A stretch of DNA of 5,193 nucleotides from Myxococcales bacterium (GTDB taxonomy: Bacteria; Myxococcota_A; Polyangia; Fen-1088), in the NCBI GenBank assembly GCA_003161835.1, contig PMNO01000097.1, positions 441 to 5,633 of the forward strand. Direction: 5' to 3'. The position numbers were made by a program, and so were the translations under genes. The notes beneath the pieces were generated by a model. It was not told the origin of the DNA. It worked only from the letters and a program-made list of their open reading frames with translations, and made no database searches. Every line of letters begins with the position of its first letter. Position 1 is the stretch's first letter. Shown in pieces: positions 1 to 5,193 of the stretch.

Positions 1-525
1 GCCGGCGAGGCCTTCGACAAGGTGGGCAAGATGCTCGGGCTCGGCTATCCGGGCGGCGTGCAAATCGATCGACTGTCCGACGCGGGGAATCGTGAGGCGT
101 ACGCCCTGCCGCGTGCGCTGTCCGGACGTGACGACATCGATTTCAGTTTCTCCGGGCTCAAGACAGCGGTGTCGACCTTGCTCGCGGGGCGACCGACCAC
201 CGACCCGCCGGTAGGCCAGGAGTTGGCGGATCTCGCGGCGAGCGTACAGGCTGCGATCGTCGACGTTCTGGTACGAAAGTCGAGGCGCGCCTTGGCGCGG
301 GAGGGGCTGCAGCATCTGGTGGTGTGCGGCGGAGTGGCTGCGAATCGGGGTCTGCGCAAAGCCATGGCCGTCGCCGCGGTGGACGACGGCTTTCATTTGT
401 ACATTCCGCCCGCGAGACGATGCACGGACAATGCCGCCATGATCGCCGCCGCGGGGACCCAGCTATTGGCCCGCGGCGAACGATCGCCGGTGGACCTGGC
501 TGTCGATCCGGGACTCCCGCTCTGA
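1..525 (+). CDS. tsaD: tRNA N6-adenosine threonylcarbamoyltransferase TsaD, C-terminal half (5' end outside window)
   Basis: TsaD transfers the threonylcarbamoyl group from threonylcarbamoyl-AMP to A37 of ANN-decoding tRNAs (t6A), acting in the cytoplasm with TsaB and TsaE. The reading frame is open from base 1, and 174 residues are visible of a family length near 340, so roughly the N-terminal half, including the HxxxH metal-binding motif, lies off the left edge. Visible hallmarks are EAFDKVGKMLGLGYPGG at residues 3-19, FSFSGLKTAV at 48-57, the GGVAANRGLR nucleotide-binding loop at 110-119, and CTDNAAMIA at 141-149, whose Asp is the family's metal ligand contributed by the C-terminal lobe. 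The protein ends shortly after, as usual for the family. Nothing looks broken. rsmA follows 17 bases downstream on the same strand, so the two are probably co-transcribed. The family assignment is secure; only the start is unknown. Confidence 0.96.
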   Translation, partial: AGEAFDKVGKMLGLGYPGGVQIDRLSDAGNREAYALPRALSGRDDIDFSFSGLKTAVSTLLAGRPTTDPPVGQELADLAASVQAAIVDVLVRKSRRALAREGLQHLVVCGGVAANRGLRKAMAVAAVDDGFHLYIPPARRCTDNAAMIAAAGTQLLARGERSPVDLAVDPGLPL

Positions 526-542
526 GCCTGGACGCGGCGGCG

Positions 543-1457
543 ATGTCTTCTGCCTCGGAACGCAGCCGCGCGCCCGACAACCCGCGCGCCGTATTGGCCC
601 GCCATGGTCTCGCGGCGAAGAAGTCGTGGGGGCAGAATTTTCTGGTCGATCGTACCGTGCACGAGCGGATCTCACGGGCGGCCGCCGCGGGCGCGGAGGA
701 TGTCGTGGTCGAGATTGGCGCGGGCCTCGGCACTTTGACCGCGGCATTGCTGGCCGCGCCCGTGCCCCCCGCCCGGATCGTCGCTGTCGAGAGGGACCCG
801 GACATGCTCGGCGTCTTGCGCGCCGAACTGGGTGCGGACAGCCGGGTCGAGGTTCGTGCCGAGGACGCGGTGCACTTCGACTTCGCGGCGCTGGCGCGGG
901 CGAGCGGCCGCGCGGTGATCGTGGTCGGAAACCTCCCCTATCAGATCACGACGGCGCTGCTGTTCGCGATTGTCGACGCGGGTGATGCCGTGAGCCGCGC
1001 CATCGTGATGGTGCAGCGAGAATTCGCGGAGCGCGTCGTTGCGATCCCGGGCAGTAAAATCTATGGACGCTTGTCGGTGATGGTGCAGCAGCAAGCCATG
1101 GCCCGACTGTTGTTCAACGTGTCACCGGGTGCATTCTTCCCGCGCCCGCGGGTCATGTCCGCGGTCATGTCCATTGCGCGACGCCCGAGGTGGCTGGCTC
1201 CTGTGTGCGACGAGGTCTTGTTCTCGCGGGTGGTCAAAGAATCGTTTTCCACGCGGCGCAAGATGTTGCGTCGGTCTTTGGGCGACGGATTTGGTGACGC
1301 GGTCGCCGCTGCGGCCTTTGCTACGAGCAGGGTGGAGGGAACGCGGCGGCCCGAAGAACTGACGGTCGGCGAATTTGCTCGTCTCGCGGATGCCCTGGCG
1401 GTGGCGGCAGCGGCAGCCCAAGACGAAACTCAATTGGCCGAACCCGATTTGAAATGA
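543..1457 (+). CDS. rsmA: 16S rRNA (adenine1518/1519-N6)-dimethyltransferase RsmA/KsgA
   Basis: RsmA uses S-adenosylmethionine to dimethylate the two adjacent adenosines in the terminal helix 45 loop of 16S rRNA, a late small-subunit maturation step in the cytoplasm. The 304-residue product is slightly longer than the usual 260-290. Motifs in order are KKSWGQNFLVD at 26-36, SAM motif I VEIGAGLGTLT at 56-66, the acidic end of the second strand VAVERD at 80-85, AEDAVHFDF at 106-114, the catalytic NLPY at 130-133, SKIYGRLSVMVQ at 171-182, FFPRPRVMSAV at 198-208, and FSTRRKMLRRSL at 235-246. The last 20 or so residues are Ala-rich and poorly conserved. The ATG at 543 gives about 25 residues before the conserved GQNFL segment, normal for the family, and sits just after the tsaD stop. 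The frame stays open further upstream, but that would run inside tsaD and adds no recognisable sequence. There is no strong Shine-Dalgarno, so translation may depend on coupling to tsaD. Confidence 0.96.
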   Translation: MSSASERSRAPDNPRAVLARHGLAAKKSWGQNFLVDRTVHERISRAAAAGAEDVVVEIGAGLGTLTAALLAAPVPPARIVAVERDPDMLGVLRAELGADSRVEVRAEDAVHFDFAALARASGRAVIVVGNLPYQITTALLFAIVDAGDAVSRAIVMVQREFAERVVAIPGSKIYGRLSVMVQQQAMARLLFNVSPGAFFPRPRVMSAVMSIARRPRWLAPVCDEVLFSRVVKESFSTRRKMLRRSLGDGFGDAVAAAAFATSRVEGTRRPEELTVGEFARLADALAVAAAAAQDETQLAEPDLK

Positions 1458-1464
1458 TCGCCTG

Positions 1465-1498
1465 GCGCCCGATGGCCATCGGATCGCGCATCGCGGTC
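1465..1498 (+). terminator. Possible weak hairpin terminator region between rsmA and rnhB
   Basis: Two adjacent inverted repeats lie in the convergent gap, just past the rsmA stop. One is the perfect 14-bp palindrome CCGATGGCCATCGG at 1469-1482, flanked by GCGC on both sides with a 3-base bulge. The other is GATCGCG-CAT-CGCGGTC at 1482-1498, a 7-bp stem with one G.U pair in the plus transcript. Neither is followed by a U-tract; the nearest T-run, of five bases, is at 1529-1533. The second stem loses a pair on the minus strand, so if functional it favours rsmA transcripts. This is the right place for a terminator between converging operons, but the structure alone does not prove it. Confidence 0.25.
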
Positions 1499-1500
1499 TG

Positions 1501-1524
1501 GTCCGTCAGTCCGTCAGTCCGTCA
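1501..1524. repeat. Three perfect tandem copies of an 8-bp unit (GTCCGTCA)
   Basis: The unit GTCCGTCA occurs three times head-to-tail without a mismatch, at 1501-1508, 1509-1516 and 1517-1524. Read on the minus strand, each copy begins with TGA. Because 8 is not a multiple of 3, the three TGAs fall in three different frames, giving a stop in every minus-strand frame; the first one met is the real rnhB stop. The array probably arose by slipped replication. Whether the three-frame stop is selected or accidental cannot be told from one sequence. Confidence 0.9.
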
Positions 1525-2148
1525 ATCCTTTTTCGCCCAAGGCCAGCTCGTTCGAGCCTCGGGCGGAAGGGTTCCGAAATGCGCCTGGTAGGCATCGGTG
1601 AAGGCCCGCGTGCGCGCGTTGACATAACCTCCCCCTCGGATGGGGCCGAACTGAGGCTCGTAGCGCGCCACGATCTGCGCAAAGAGCTCGTCGCGGCGAA
1701 CCTTCGCCAGAATGCTCGCGGCGGCCACCGCGACGTGTTTGCTCTCCGCGCGATCGGTCGCCTCCAGATGGGGAAAAGAGCCGCGCAAGGCGCCGAACAT
1801 CCGCTTGCCGTCGGCGACGATGCGTTTGCAAGGGGGGGCTGCGCGCACCAGGGCCTCGGCGCGCTCGCGTTCGAGCACATTGAGCGCGCCTCGATGGACG
1901 TAGGCGTCGATCGTTTCGACCTCGCACACTTCGAGACAAAAGAACGCCGCGTGGGCCTGGATCAACTTCGCCAATTCGGACCGGATGGCGTGGGCGTCGG
2001 CTCCCGAGCCGAAGCGCTTGGAATCGGCGACCCCGGCGCGCGACAGCCGGCGCGACGCGGACGGTTCCAGTGCCACCGCCGCCACCACCATCGCGCCGAG
2101 CGCGGGACCGCGTCCGGCTTCGTCGATCCCCAGAACCAGACGCGTCAA
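1522..2148 (-). CDS. rnhB: Ribonuclease HII, with Glu at the fourth catalytic position
   Basis: RNase HII cleaves the RNA strand of RNA-DNA hybrids and nicks 5' of single ribonucleotides misincorporated in DNA, starting ribonucleotide excision repair. The product is 208 residues, normal for HII and too short for the extra N-terminal domain of RNase HIII. Visible motifs are IDEAGRGP at 8-15 (catalytic D9, E10), ADSK at 41-44, VADGK at 111-115 (catalytic D113), the AAASILAKVRRD block at 142-153, and GGGYVN at 172-177. By spacing to the AASILAK block, the fourth carboxylate is E135, where HII normally has Asp; D132 is nearby. The start must be the TTG at 2148. An in-frame TGA lies just upstream with no ATG or GTG between, and the next ATG would remove the DEAGRGP motif. 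The TTG overlaps the stop of the GTPase gene by four bases, implying translational coupling. A run of seven G at 1832-1838 lies inside the gene, but the frame through it is intact. Confidence 0.94.
   Translation of the reverse strand: MTRLVLGIDEAGRGPALGAMVVAAVALEPSASRRLSRAGVADSKRFGSGADAHAIRSELAKLIQAHAAFFCLEVCEVETIDAYVHRGALNVLERERAEALVRAAPPCKRIVADGKRMFGALRGSFPHLEATDRAESKHVAVAAASILAKVRRDELFAQIVARYEPQFGPIRGGGYVNARTRAFTDAYQAHFGTLPPEARTSWPWAKKD
2145..2148 (-). promoter_or_regulatory. Stop/start overlap (TTGA) coupling the GTPase gene to rnhB
   Basis: On the minus strand the sequence TTGA holds both the rnhB start (TTG) and the stop of the upstream GTPase gene (TGA). Only a weak GCGAG lies about eight bases before the TTG. 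A rare start codon, a poor Shine-Dalgarno and a 4-base overlap together suggest that rnhB is translated mainly by ribosomes ending on the GTPase gene, at a lower level. The overlap is seen directly; the coupling is inferred. Confidence 0.6.
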
Positions 2149-4697
2149 GCGGATGGCTCGCAGGCGGCGTCACCTACCAACGCCGCGATCGCATCCGCCA
2201 ACCGAGCCAGGGGTTCGAGCACGTGTTCGCGCCGCATCAGAGCGGCAATCTCCGCCCTTTGCTGTCGTTCGTCAAGATCCGAGTAGGCGCGCGCCGCGAA
2301 GGTATCGATCAAGCGCTCGACCGGGCCGAACAACGACTCTTCGGGGTCGGGAGACCAGCGCCCCAGAGCGCCGCGAATGGCCGTCAAGTCCAGCCGAATG
2401 CGCGGCAGGTCCACCCGGAAGAACACGGCTGCGGCCCCTTCGACGATGCCGCGGACGTAGGCGCGAAAACGTTCGACGGCATCGTCAATTCCCACACCCA
2501 AATCCGAAAGGAGACCCATGACCGCGGGCTCTGCGTCGGGCACCGCCGCTTTCAGCGTGGCGCGCGTCCGCTCCGTCGCGGCCAGCGCGCCGTCGTCCAG
2601 CAGATCGCGCAGAAATATCTCGTCCTCCGGATCGGCGCGGTGCTCGCCGAACAACCAGGCGCGCGGGCGGATGAATTCCCGAACCTCCGGCGCCACCGCG
2701 CGAAAGGCCGCCTCCAGGCGCACGCGCAGCGCGAGGCGTTCGGCCGCCAGCGCGGATCGCAGTTCTTGCTCACCGCCGCCGATCGCGGAGCGGATCCGGG
2801 CAAACGAACCATCCTCGACTGGCGCGGCGTCGATTGCGGCACGCGCCTGGCTGACGAATCGCGCGAGTGTGGTGAGGGCGGTTCCGCGTTTGAGCTCCCG
2901 GGCGCGGCCGAAAAAATCCGACTCCAATGCCGCTTCCACGGCGGTAAGGCCCGACCCATCCAGGGCTGCGGTGTCACCGCGTCGCCGCGCCTCCAAAGCG
3001 GCCCGCGCCGACAATGGAAGCACTCGCTCCACCAGCCCGCCCAGCTCAGCCCTGACGTGGCGCAGAATTTCCGCGATCTCGGACGGTGTGGCGCGGTCGA
3101 CCTTGTTGACGACGCCGAGGACGTGCTTTCCCGCGCCGTCTGCCACGACCAGCGCGGCGTGTTCGGTTGCCTTGGCGGCTTGTCCGGCGGCGAAGACCCA
3201 AACGATGGCGTCGGCCTCGATCAGGAAATCGCGGGCAACCTGCTCGTGGGCGGCGCGCAGGGAATTGAGCCCCGGCGTGTCGACGATCTCAACACGCCGC
3301 AAGGCCTCGACGGGCGCAAAGAGCTCTACCTGTCGGATCAACGCCGCATCCGCGTCCGTCAGCCTGGCCAGAAAGTCGGTCACGGCGCTGGCGGCGAGCT
3401 CCCGCGCCCTGCCGTCGTGATAGATCACGCGCCCACCACTCGCGCCGTGGCGCAGGACATTGACGGTCGCGGTCGTCGGCGTAATCCCCACCGGTGCGAT
3501 CGCCGCGCCTGCAAGGGCATTGACGAACGACGATTTGCCGGCGTTGAACTCACCCATGACCGCGACCAGCAGCGGCCGGTCGAACGCCTCCACGGCGCGC
3601 GCCATGGGGACCGCGAGAGGCAACAACGCCGCGTGCCGCGCCGCGAACGCCTCCGCCCAGGACAACAGCGCGTAGATGTTGCCCACCGGTACCGGCGGAG
3701 GTGCCAGGGCCCGAACGACGAACCGCCGCGGCTGGCCGGGCGGGGCGACGCGCGCGAGCGCCGCCACGCCGAGGTCGTTCAGAGTTCCATCCAGCAGCGC
3801 GCGCGCTTCGGCGAATTTCGGGTCGAGCGGCGTGCCGTGGCGCACGGCCTCCTCGACCGCCGCGCGATCTTCGCTGCCGAAGGCCAACGTCAGCCACACC
3901 GCGAACGGCGGTGGCGGTCCAACGGCGGCCTCGCGGCGCGCGTCCTCGAGGGCCGCGCGAAAGTCCCCGGCCGCCGCATGCCCTTCGCGCAGGACGCCCC
4001 AAGCGACCGGGTCGGTGGGCGACCTTTGAGCGAGGTCGAGCGCCTCGCTCACGGCTTCGGTCACCCGTTGTTGCGCTATCAGATGGCGGATCAACGCGGC
4101 GTGCACGGCCACATCGTGGGGCGCACGTTCCCTCGCCTCTCGCAACAACCGCTCCGCGCCGTTCGGATCCCCCTTGGTGGCACCGGCCGCCTCGACCAAC
4201 AGACTCGCCAGACCGCTCGCCGGAATGCGCGCCGCGCTGGCCAGCCATTCCGATCCCTCGGACGCACCGGCGGCTAGCAACGCGCGCCCGAGCGCGGTCA
4301 ATGTCTCGACGTCCGTCGGGAGCGCGGCGACGGCTTTTCGGAGTTCGCGGATCGCCTTTCCCGTTTGCCCGGCCTGGGCGTACAAGCGCCCGAGAGCGGC
4401 TTGCGCGCGCGGCCTGATCGCGGGCGCAAGTGGGAGCGTCAACGCGCGTCGCAACGCATCGCGAGCGGGTTCGAACCGATCGAGTCGCGCCAGGGTTTCG
4501 CCGAGGCCCATCCAGGCGTCGGCATTGCCGGCATCACGATCCACGGCGTCACCGAAAGCGACAACGGCCTCCTCGAGACGACCGCGTTCGACCAGGGCAC
4601 GCGCCTGGCCGACATCCCAACCGGCAGGCGTCTGGGTATCTCCCTCCCCACCGACCAATTCGTCGAGCCTGCCCGCGATGCGATCGAGAATGCCCAT
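2145..4697 (-). CDS. TPR-repeat dynamin-like GTPase (bacterial dynamin family)
   Basis: This is an 850-residue protein with three parts. Residues about 26-160 form TPR-like helical pairs (motifs such as AWMGLGETLARLDRFEPA and AALGRLYAQAGQTGKAI), with a second, looser helical-repeat block at about 177-303. A Pro-rich hinge spans 317-340. Next comes a dynamin-type G domain (about 375-615): G1 GEFNAGKSS at 382-390, G2 ITPTTA at 405-410, G3 DTPG at 473-476, G4 NKVD at 531-534 and a plausible G5 SAR at 563-565. The remaining 235 residues are helical, with no clear transmembrane segment. All nucleotide-binding motifs are intact, so GTP binding and hydrolysis are likely. Family members remodel or tether membranes; the actual role here is unknown. 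I chose the ATG at 4697 because it gives MGILDRIAGRLDEL, a natural amphipathic start, 13 bases after the upstream stop. An in-frame ATG at 4754 would add 19 Pro/Ser-rich residues and overlap the upstream gene; neither start has a good Shine-Dalgarno. rnhB overlaps its 3' end. Confidence 0.88.
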   Translation of the reverse strand: MGILDRIAGRLDELVGGEGDTQTPAGWDVGQARALVERGRLEEAVVAFGDAVDRDAGNADAWMGLGETLARLDRFEPARDALRRALTLPLAPAIRPRAQAALGRLYAQAGQTGKAIRELRKAVAALPTDVETLTALGRALLAAGASEGSEWLASAARIPASGLASLLVEAAGATKGDPNGAERLLREARERAPHDVAVHAALIRHLIAQQRVTEAVSEALDLAQRSPTDPVAWGVLREGHAAAGDFRAALEDARREAAVGPPPPFAVWLTLAFGSEDRAAVEEAVRHGTPLDPKFAEARALLDGTLNDLGVAALARVAPPGQPRRFVVRALAPPPVPVGNIYALLSWAEAFAARHAALLPLAVPMARAVEAFDRPLLVAVMGEFNAGKSSFVNALAGAAIAPVGITPTTATVNVLRHGASGGRVIYHDGRARELAASAVTDFLARLTDADAALIRQVELFAPVEALRRVEIVDTPGLNSLRAAHEQVARDFLIEADAIVWVFAAGQAAKATEHAALVVADGAGKHVLGVVNKVDRATPSEIAEILRHVRAELGGLVERVLPLSARAALEARRRGDTAALDGSGLTAVEAALESDFFGRARELKRGTALTTLARFVSQARAAIDAAPVEDGSFARIRSAIGGGEQELRSALAAERLALRVRLEAAFRAVAPEVREFIRPRAWLFGEHRADPEDEIFLRDLLDDGALAATERTRATLKAAVPDAEPAVMGLLSDLGVGIDDAVERFRAYVRGIVEGAAAVFFRVDLPRIRLDLTAIRGALGRWSPDPEESLFGPVERLIDTFAARAYSDLDERQQRAEIAALMRREHVLEPLARLADAIAALVGDAACEPSA

Positions 4698-4710
4698 GGG
4701 TGACGTCGGT

Positions 4711-5193
4711 TCAGGTCTCCCAAATGGTCTGGCGGACATCGGCGAGCTGCTCATCGATCCGACGCAAATCGCGCAAGGTCGCGTCCAATCCCATGGCGTC
4801 GTCGGACGTCGCGGTGCTCCCCGCCCGAGACTTCTTCTCGGACAGGGCGCGGTCGAGCACCTCGGCTATGCCCCGCGCGAGCGCGTCACCCGCCTGGGCC
4901 ACGAATTCCCGCAAGCGGGCTGCGAAATCGTCGATGCTGTCATCGAGCTTCGACCCCAGAAGGGCCGCCACCCGGTCGACCGCGGCAGGAGCGCGCTCCC
5001 GCGCCTCCTGTTTGATCTCTCGTGCCACGCGTCCGCGAAACACCAGCGCGAGCAAGGGAGTCGCCACCGCCAGCACGCCTCCCACAAGCGTGTTCACGAA
5101 CAGGAATACCGTCGTTCCGAGAGCGCCCAGGGCAAATACGGAGGCGTCGTATCTGAACGTGTCGATGGCCAGATCAATCTTGGTCTGCGTCGG
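4711..5193 (-). CDS. Probable dynamin-like GTPase, C-terminal membrane segment and helical tail (5' end outside window)
   Basis: The frame is open to the right edge, so only the last 160 residues are visible. Residues 19-52 form an uninterrupted hydrophobic stretch (from VFALGALGTT to LLALVF) long enough for a transmembrane hairpin or membrane-inserting paddle. It is followed at once by a basic R-G-R segment and then by about 70 residues of charged helix. A Ser/Thr-rich linker follows near 125-133, and then a short coiled-coil-like end (LDATLRDLRRIDEQLADV). This layout, a hydrophobic paddle followed by helices returning to a stalk, resembles the C-terminus of bacterial dynamin-like proteins. 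The adjacent downstream gene encodes a dynamin-type GTPase, which supports the call. The GTPase domain itself is not visible, so this is an inference; another membrane protein with a cytoplasmic coiled coil is possible. A GTG at 5097 could be taken as a start, but it would cut through the hydrophobic segment and is unlikely. Confidence 0.6.
   Translation of the reverse strand, partial: PTQTKIDLAIDTFRYDASVFALGALGTTVFLFVNTLVGGVLAVATPLLALVFRGRVAREIKQEARERAPAAVDRVAALLGSKLDDSIDDFAARLREFVAQAGDALARGIAEVLDRALSEKKSRAGSTATSDDAMGLDATLRDLRRIDEQLADVRQTIWET

Noticed and set aside
324..542. Upstream extension of the rsmA frame
   Set aside because: The frame is open but runs within tsaD, translates to Arg/Gly-rich nonsense, and would add 73 residues ahead of a normal-length RsmA.
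158..805. Minus-strand open frames opposite tsaD and rsmA
   Set aside because: They are low-complexity Arg/Pro/Ala-rich translations opposite two strongly conserved genes.
1529..1533. T-run after the junction as the U-tract of an intrinsic terminator for rsmA
   Set aside because: No stem lies immediately before it; the bases just upstream are the direct repeat, which does not fold, and the run itself encodes the Lys-Lys at the end of RNase HII on the other strand.
2070..4277. Plus-strand open frame of 735 codons opposite the TPR-GTPase gene
   Set aside because: Its translation is Arg/Gly/Gln-rich without recognisable domains, and the opposite strand carries clear TPR and GTPase motifs. Long antisense frames are expected in GC-rich coding DNA.
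4698..4754. Earlier ATG at 4754 for the TPR-GTPase
   Set aside because: It would overlap the upstream gene by 44 bases and add a Pro/Ser-rich stretch that looks like read-through of another frame. It cannot be fully excluded, because neither start has a good ribosome site.
4711..5097. GTG at 5097 as the true start of the last gene
   Set aside because: The same frame is open to the window edge and the hydrophobic segment continues upstream of the GTG, so the gene is better read as truncated by the window.

Overview
This is a GC-rich bacterial chromosome fragment packed with coding sequence. It has five genes, two of them cut by the window edges, and only one intergenic stretch longer than 20 bases (about 64 bases, at 1458-1521). 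TsaD, RsmA and RNase HII genes, heavy G/C use at third codon positions, and GTG/TTG starts point to a free-living high-GC bacterium. A deltaproteobacterial or myxobacterial-type lineage, or another high-GC phylum such as Binatota, would fit. That placement rests on general protein character only and is a weak inference. I see no mobile element, phage gene, tRNA, rRNA or CRISPR array.

Plus strand, 1-1457: the C-terminal half of tsaD (tRNA t6A biosynthesis) is followed after 17 bases by a complete rsmA/ksgA (16S rRNA A1518/A1519 dimethyltransferase). The two read as a short housekeeping operon for translation quality, with its promoter off the left edge.

The convergent junction (1458-1521) holds a 14-bp perfect palindrome, a possible short hairpin, and three exact tandem copies of an 8-bp unit. 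The repeat places a TGA in each minus-strand frame, and the last one is the rnhB stop.

Minus strand, 5193-1522: a tightly packed operon, read right to left. The first gene is the C-terminal end of a probable dynamin-like membrane GTPase (cut by the right edge): a long hydrophobic hairpin or paddle segment followed by a helical tail. After 13 bases comes a complete protein of about 850 residues that joins an N-terminal TPR array to a dynamin-type GTPase domain and a helical C-terminal region. Its stop overlaps the TTG start of rnhB (ribonuclease HII) by four bases. The two GTPase-type genes look like a heterotypic pair of bacterial dynamin-like proteins, one with the membrane insert and one with a protein-interaction TPR module. 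rnhB appears to be a co-transcribed housekeeping passenger.

The most interesting points are the TPR-dynamin fusion paired with a membrane-anchored partner, and an RNase HII whose fourth metal-binding carboxylate appears to be Glu, as in RNase HIII, instead of the usual Asp.
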